Shown here in pieces: positions 5,484 through 5,788 of a stretch of DNA of 5,788 nucleotides (its first letter is position 1; every line of letters starts with the position of its first letter). This DNA comes from Coriobacteriales bacterium (lineage in GTDB: Bacteria; Actinomycetota; Coriobacteriia; Coriobacteriales; UBA8131): positions 1 to 5,788 of the forward strand of contig JAIRQI010000029.1 in NCBI GenBank assembly GCA_031256575.1, in the 5' to 3' direction. Made by a program: the position numbers and the translations under genes. The notes under the pieces are model-generated. The model was not told the DNA's origin, ran no database searches, and saw nothing but the letters and a program-made list of their open reading frames with translations.

Positions 5484-5510
5484 CTGTGTACTGACAAGCC
5501 TACTGCCTGC

Positions 5511-5786
5511 TTAGACTTTGTACATGAAATCGAAGATGTCTTCGCGTTGTAAGACGATTTGGACTCCCAGGGTCTCGCTATCTTGAGCCAAGCGCTCCTG
5601 TAAGTCAAAGAAGGAGCAGCTCTGCTCATCGACTGTGACCAGCATCGTCATCGAGAATGTCTCCCCCAGGATAGTCTGGCTGATATCGTCGATATTCGCT
5701 CCGGCCTGGTAGAGGGTGGTTGAGATGGTGGCGACGATACCTTTGCGGTCTTTACCCAGCACACTGAGCACGGCTTTGGTCAGCAT
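5511..5786 (-). CDS. ACT domain protein, UPF0237 family
   Basis: A free-standing small ACT domain of 91 residues, likely a cytosolic ligand-binding regulator; these domains commonly bind amino acids as dimers, but the ligand of this family is not settled. The first strand and glycine turn are LSVLGKDRKGIVATIS (7-22). They are followed by the helix LYQAGANIDDISQTI, the strand FSMTMLVTVDE, and the ending QREDIFDFMYKV typical of UPF0237 proteins. Length is close to the usual 89-90 residues, so ATG 5786 is likely the true start, but only two bases upstream are visible and its ribosome site cannot be seen. In many Gram-positives this gene is followed by the UPF0210/DUF711 gene; here the next gene is DUF554 at 27 nt. 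Confidence 0.93.
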   Translation of the reverse strand: MLTKAVLSVLGKDRKGIVATISTTLYQAGANIDDISQTILGETFSMTMLVTVDEQSCSFFDLQERLAQDSETLGVQIVLQREDIFDFMYKV

Positions 5787-5788
5787 CG

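Noticed and set aside
5167..5514. Plus-strand frame opposite the DUF554 gene (also 4759-5055)
   Set aside because: Antisense of membrane-segment codons; Pro/Ile/Ser-rich with no domain.

Overview
The window is about 5.8 kb of densely coded, moderately GC-rich bacterial DNA with five recognisable protein genes and no RNA gene, CRISPR array or transposase that I can see. Purine-rich Shine-Dalgarno sites, a one-pass membrane Ser/Thr kinase, a DUF4176 protein and a free-standing ACT-domain protein of the UPF0237 type together suggest a Gram-positive, probably anaerobic bacterium (a clostridial Firmicute or a coriobacterial actinobacterium). The sequence alone does not settle the phylum.

Left part (1-2625, all minus strand). 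A transmembrane Hanks-type Ser/Thr kinase (856-2547) is followed 2 nt later by a 163-residue single-pass membrane protein (362-853). The latter starts with GTG, its Shine-Dalgarno site is formed by the last two kinase codons, and its C-terminus is three exact 14-residue repeats centred on EPMTELL. After a 119-nt gap with its own good promoter comes the start of a DUF4176 protein (1-242, cut by the window edge). DUF4176 is a small family often found in type VII secretion / LXG-toxin loci of Firmicutes, so this may be the edge of a phospho-regulated type VII secretion or related surface locus. That link is inference.

Middle (2548-3035). A long divergent intergenic region separates the kinase from a phosphohexomutase. 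It holds a candidate kinase promoter overlapped by an 8-bp inverted repeat, several hairpins, a run of CTTAAG-like motifs about 17 bp apart, and a candidate mutase promoter with a 13-bp palindrome at the expected transcription start.

Right part. The phosphoglucomutase/phosphomannomutase-family gene (3036-4589, plus strand) has all four active-site loops intact. It converges on a two-gene minus-strand unit: an ACT-domain protein (5511-5786) followed 27 nt later by a DUF554 membrane protein (4734-5483). The 144-bp convergent gap is rich in short repeats.

The item most worth pursuing is the kinase / repeat-tail protein / DUF4176 group. The repeat threonines look like possible phospho-acceptors for the adjacent kinase and docking sites for an FHA-type reader. 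The other genes look like ordinary housekeeping or conserved genes.
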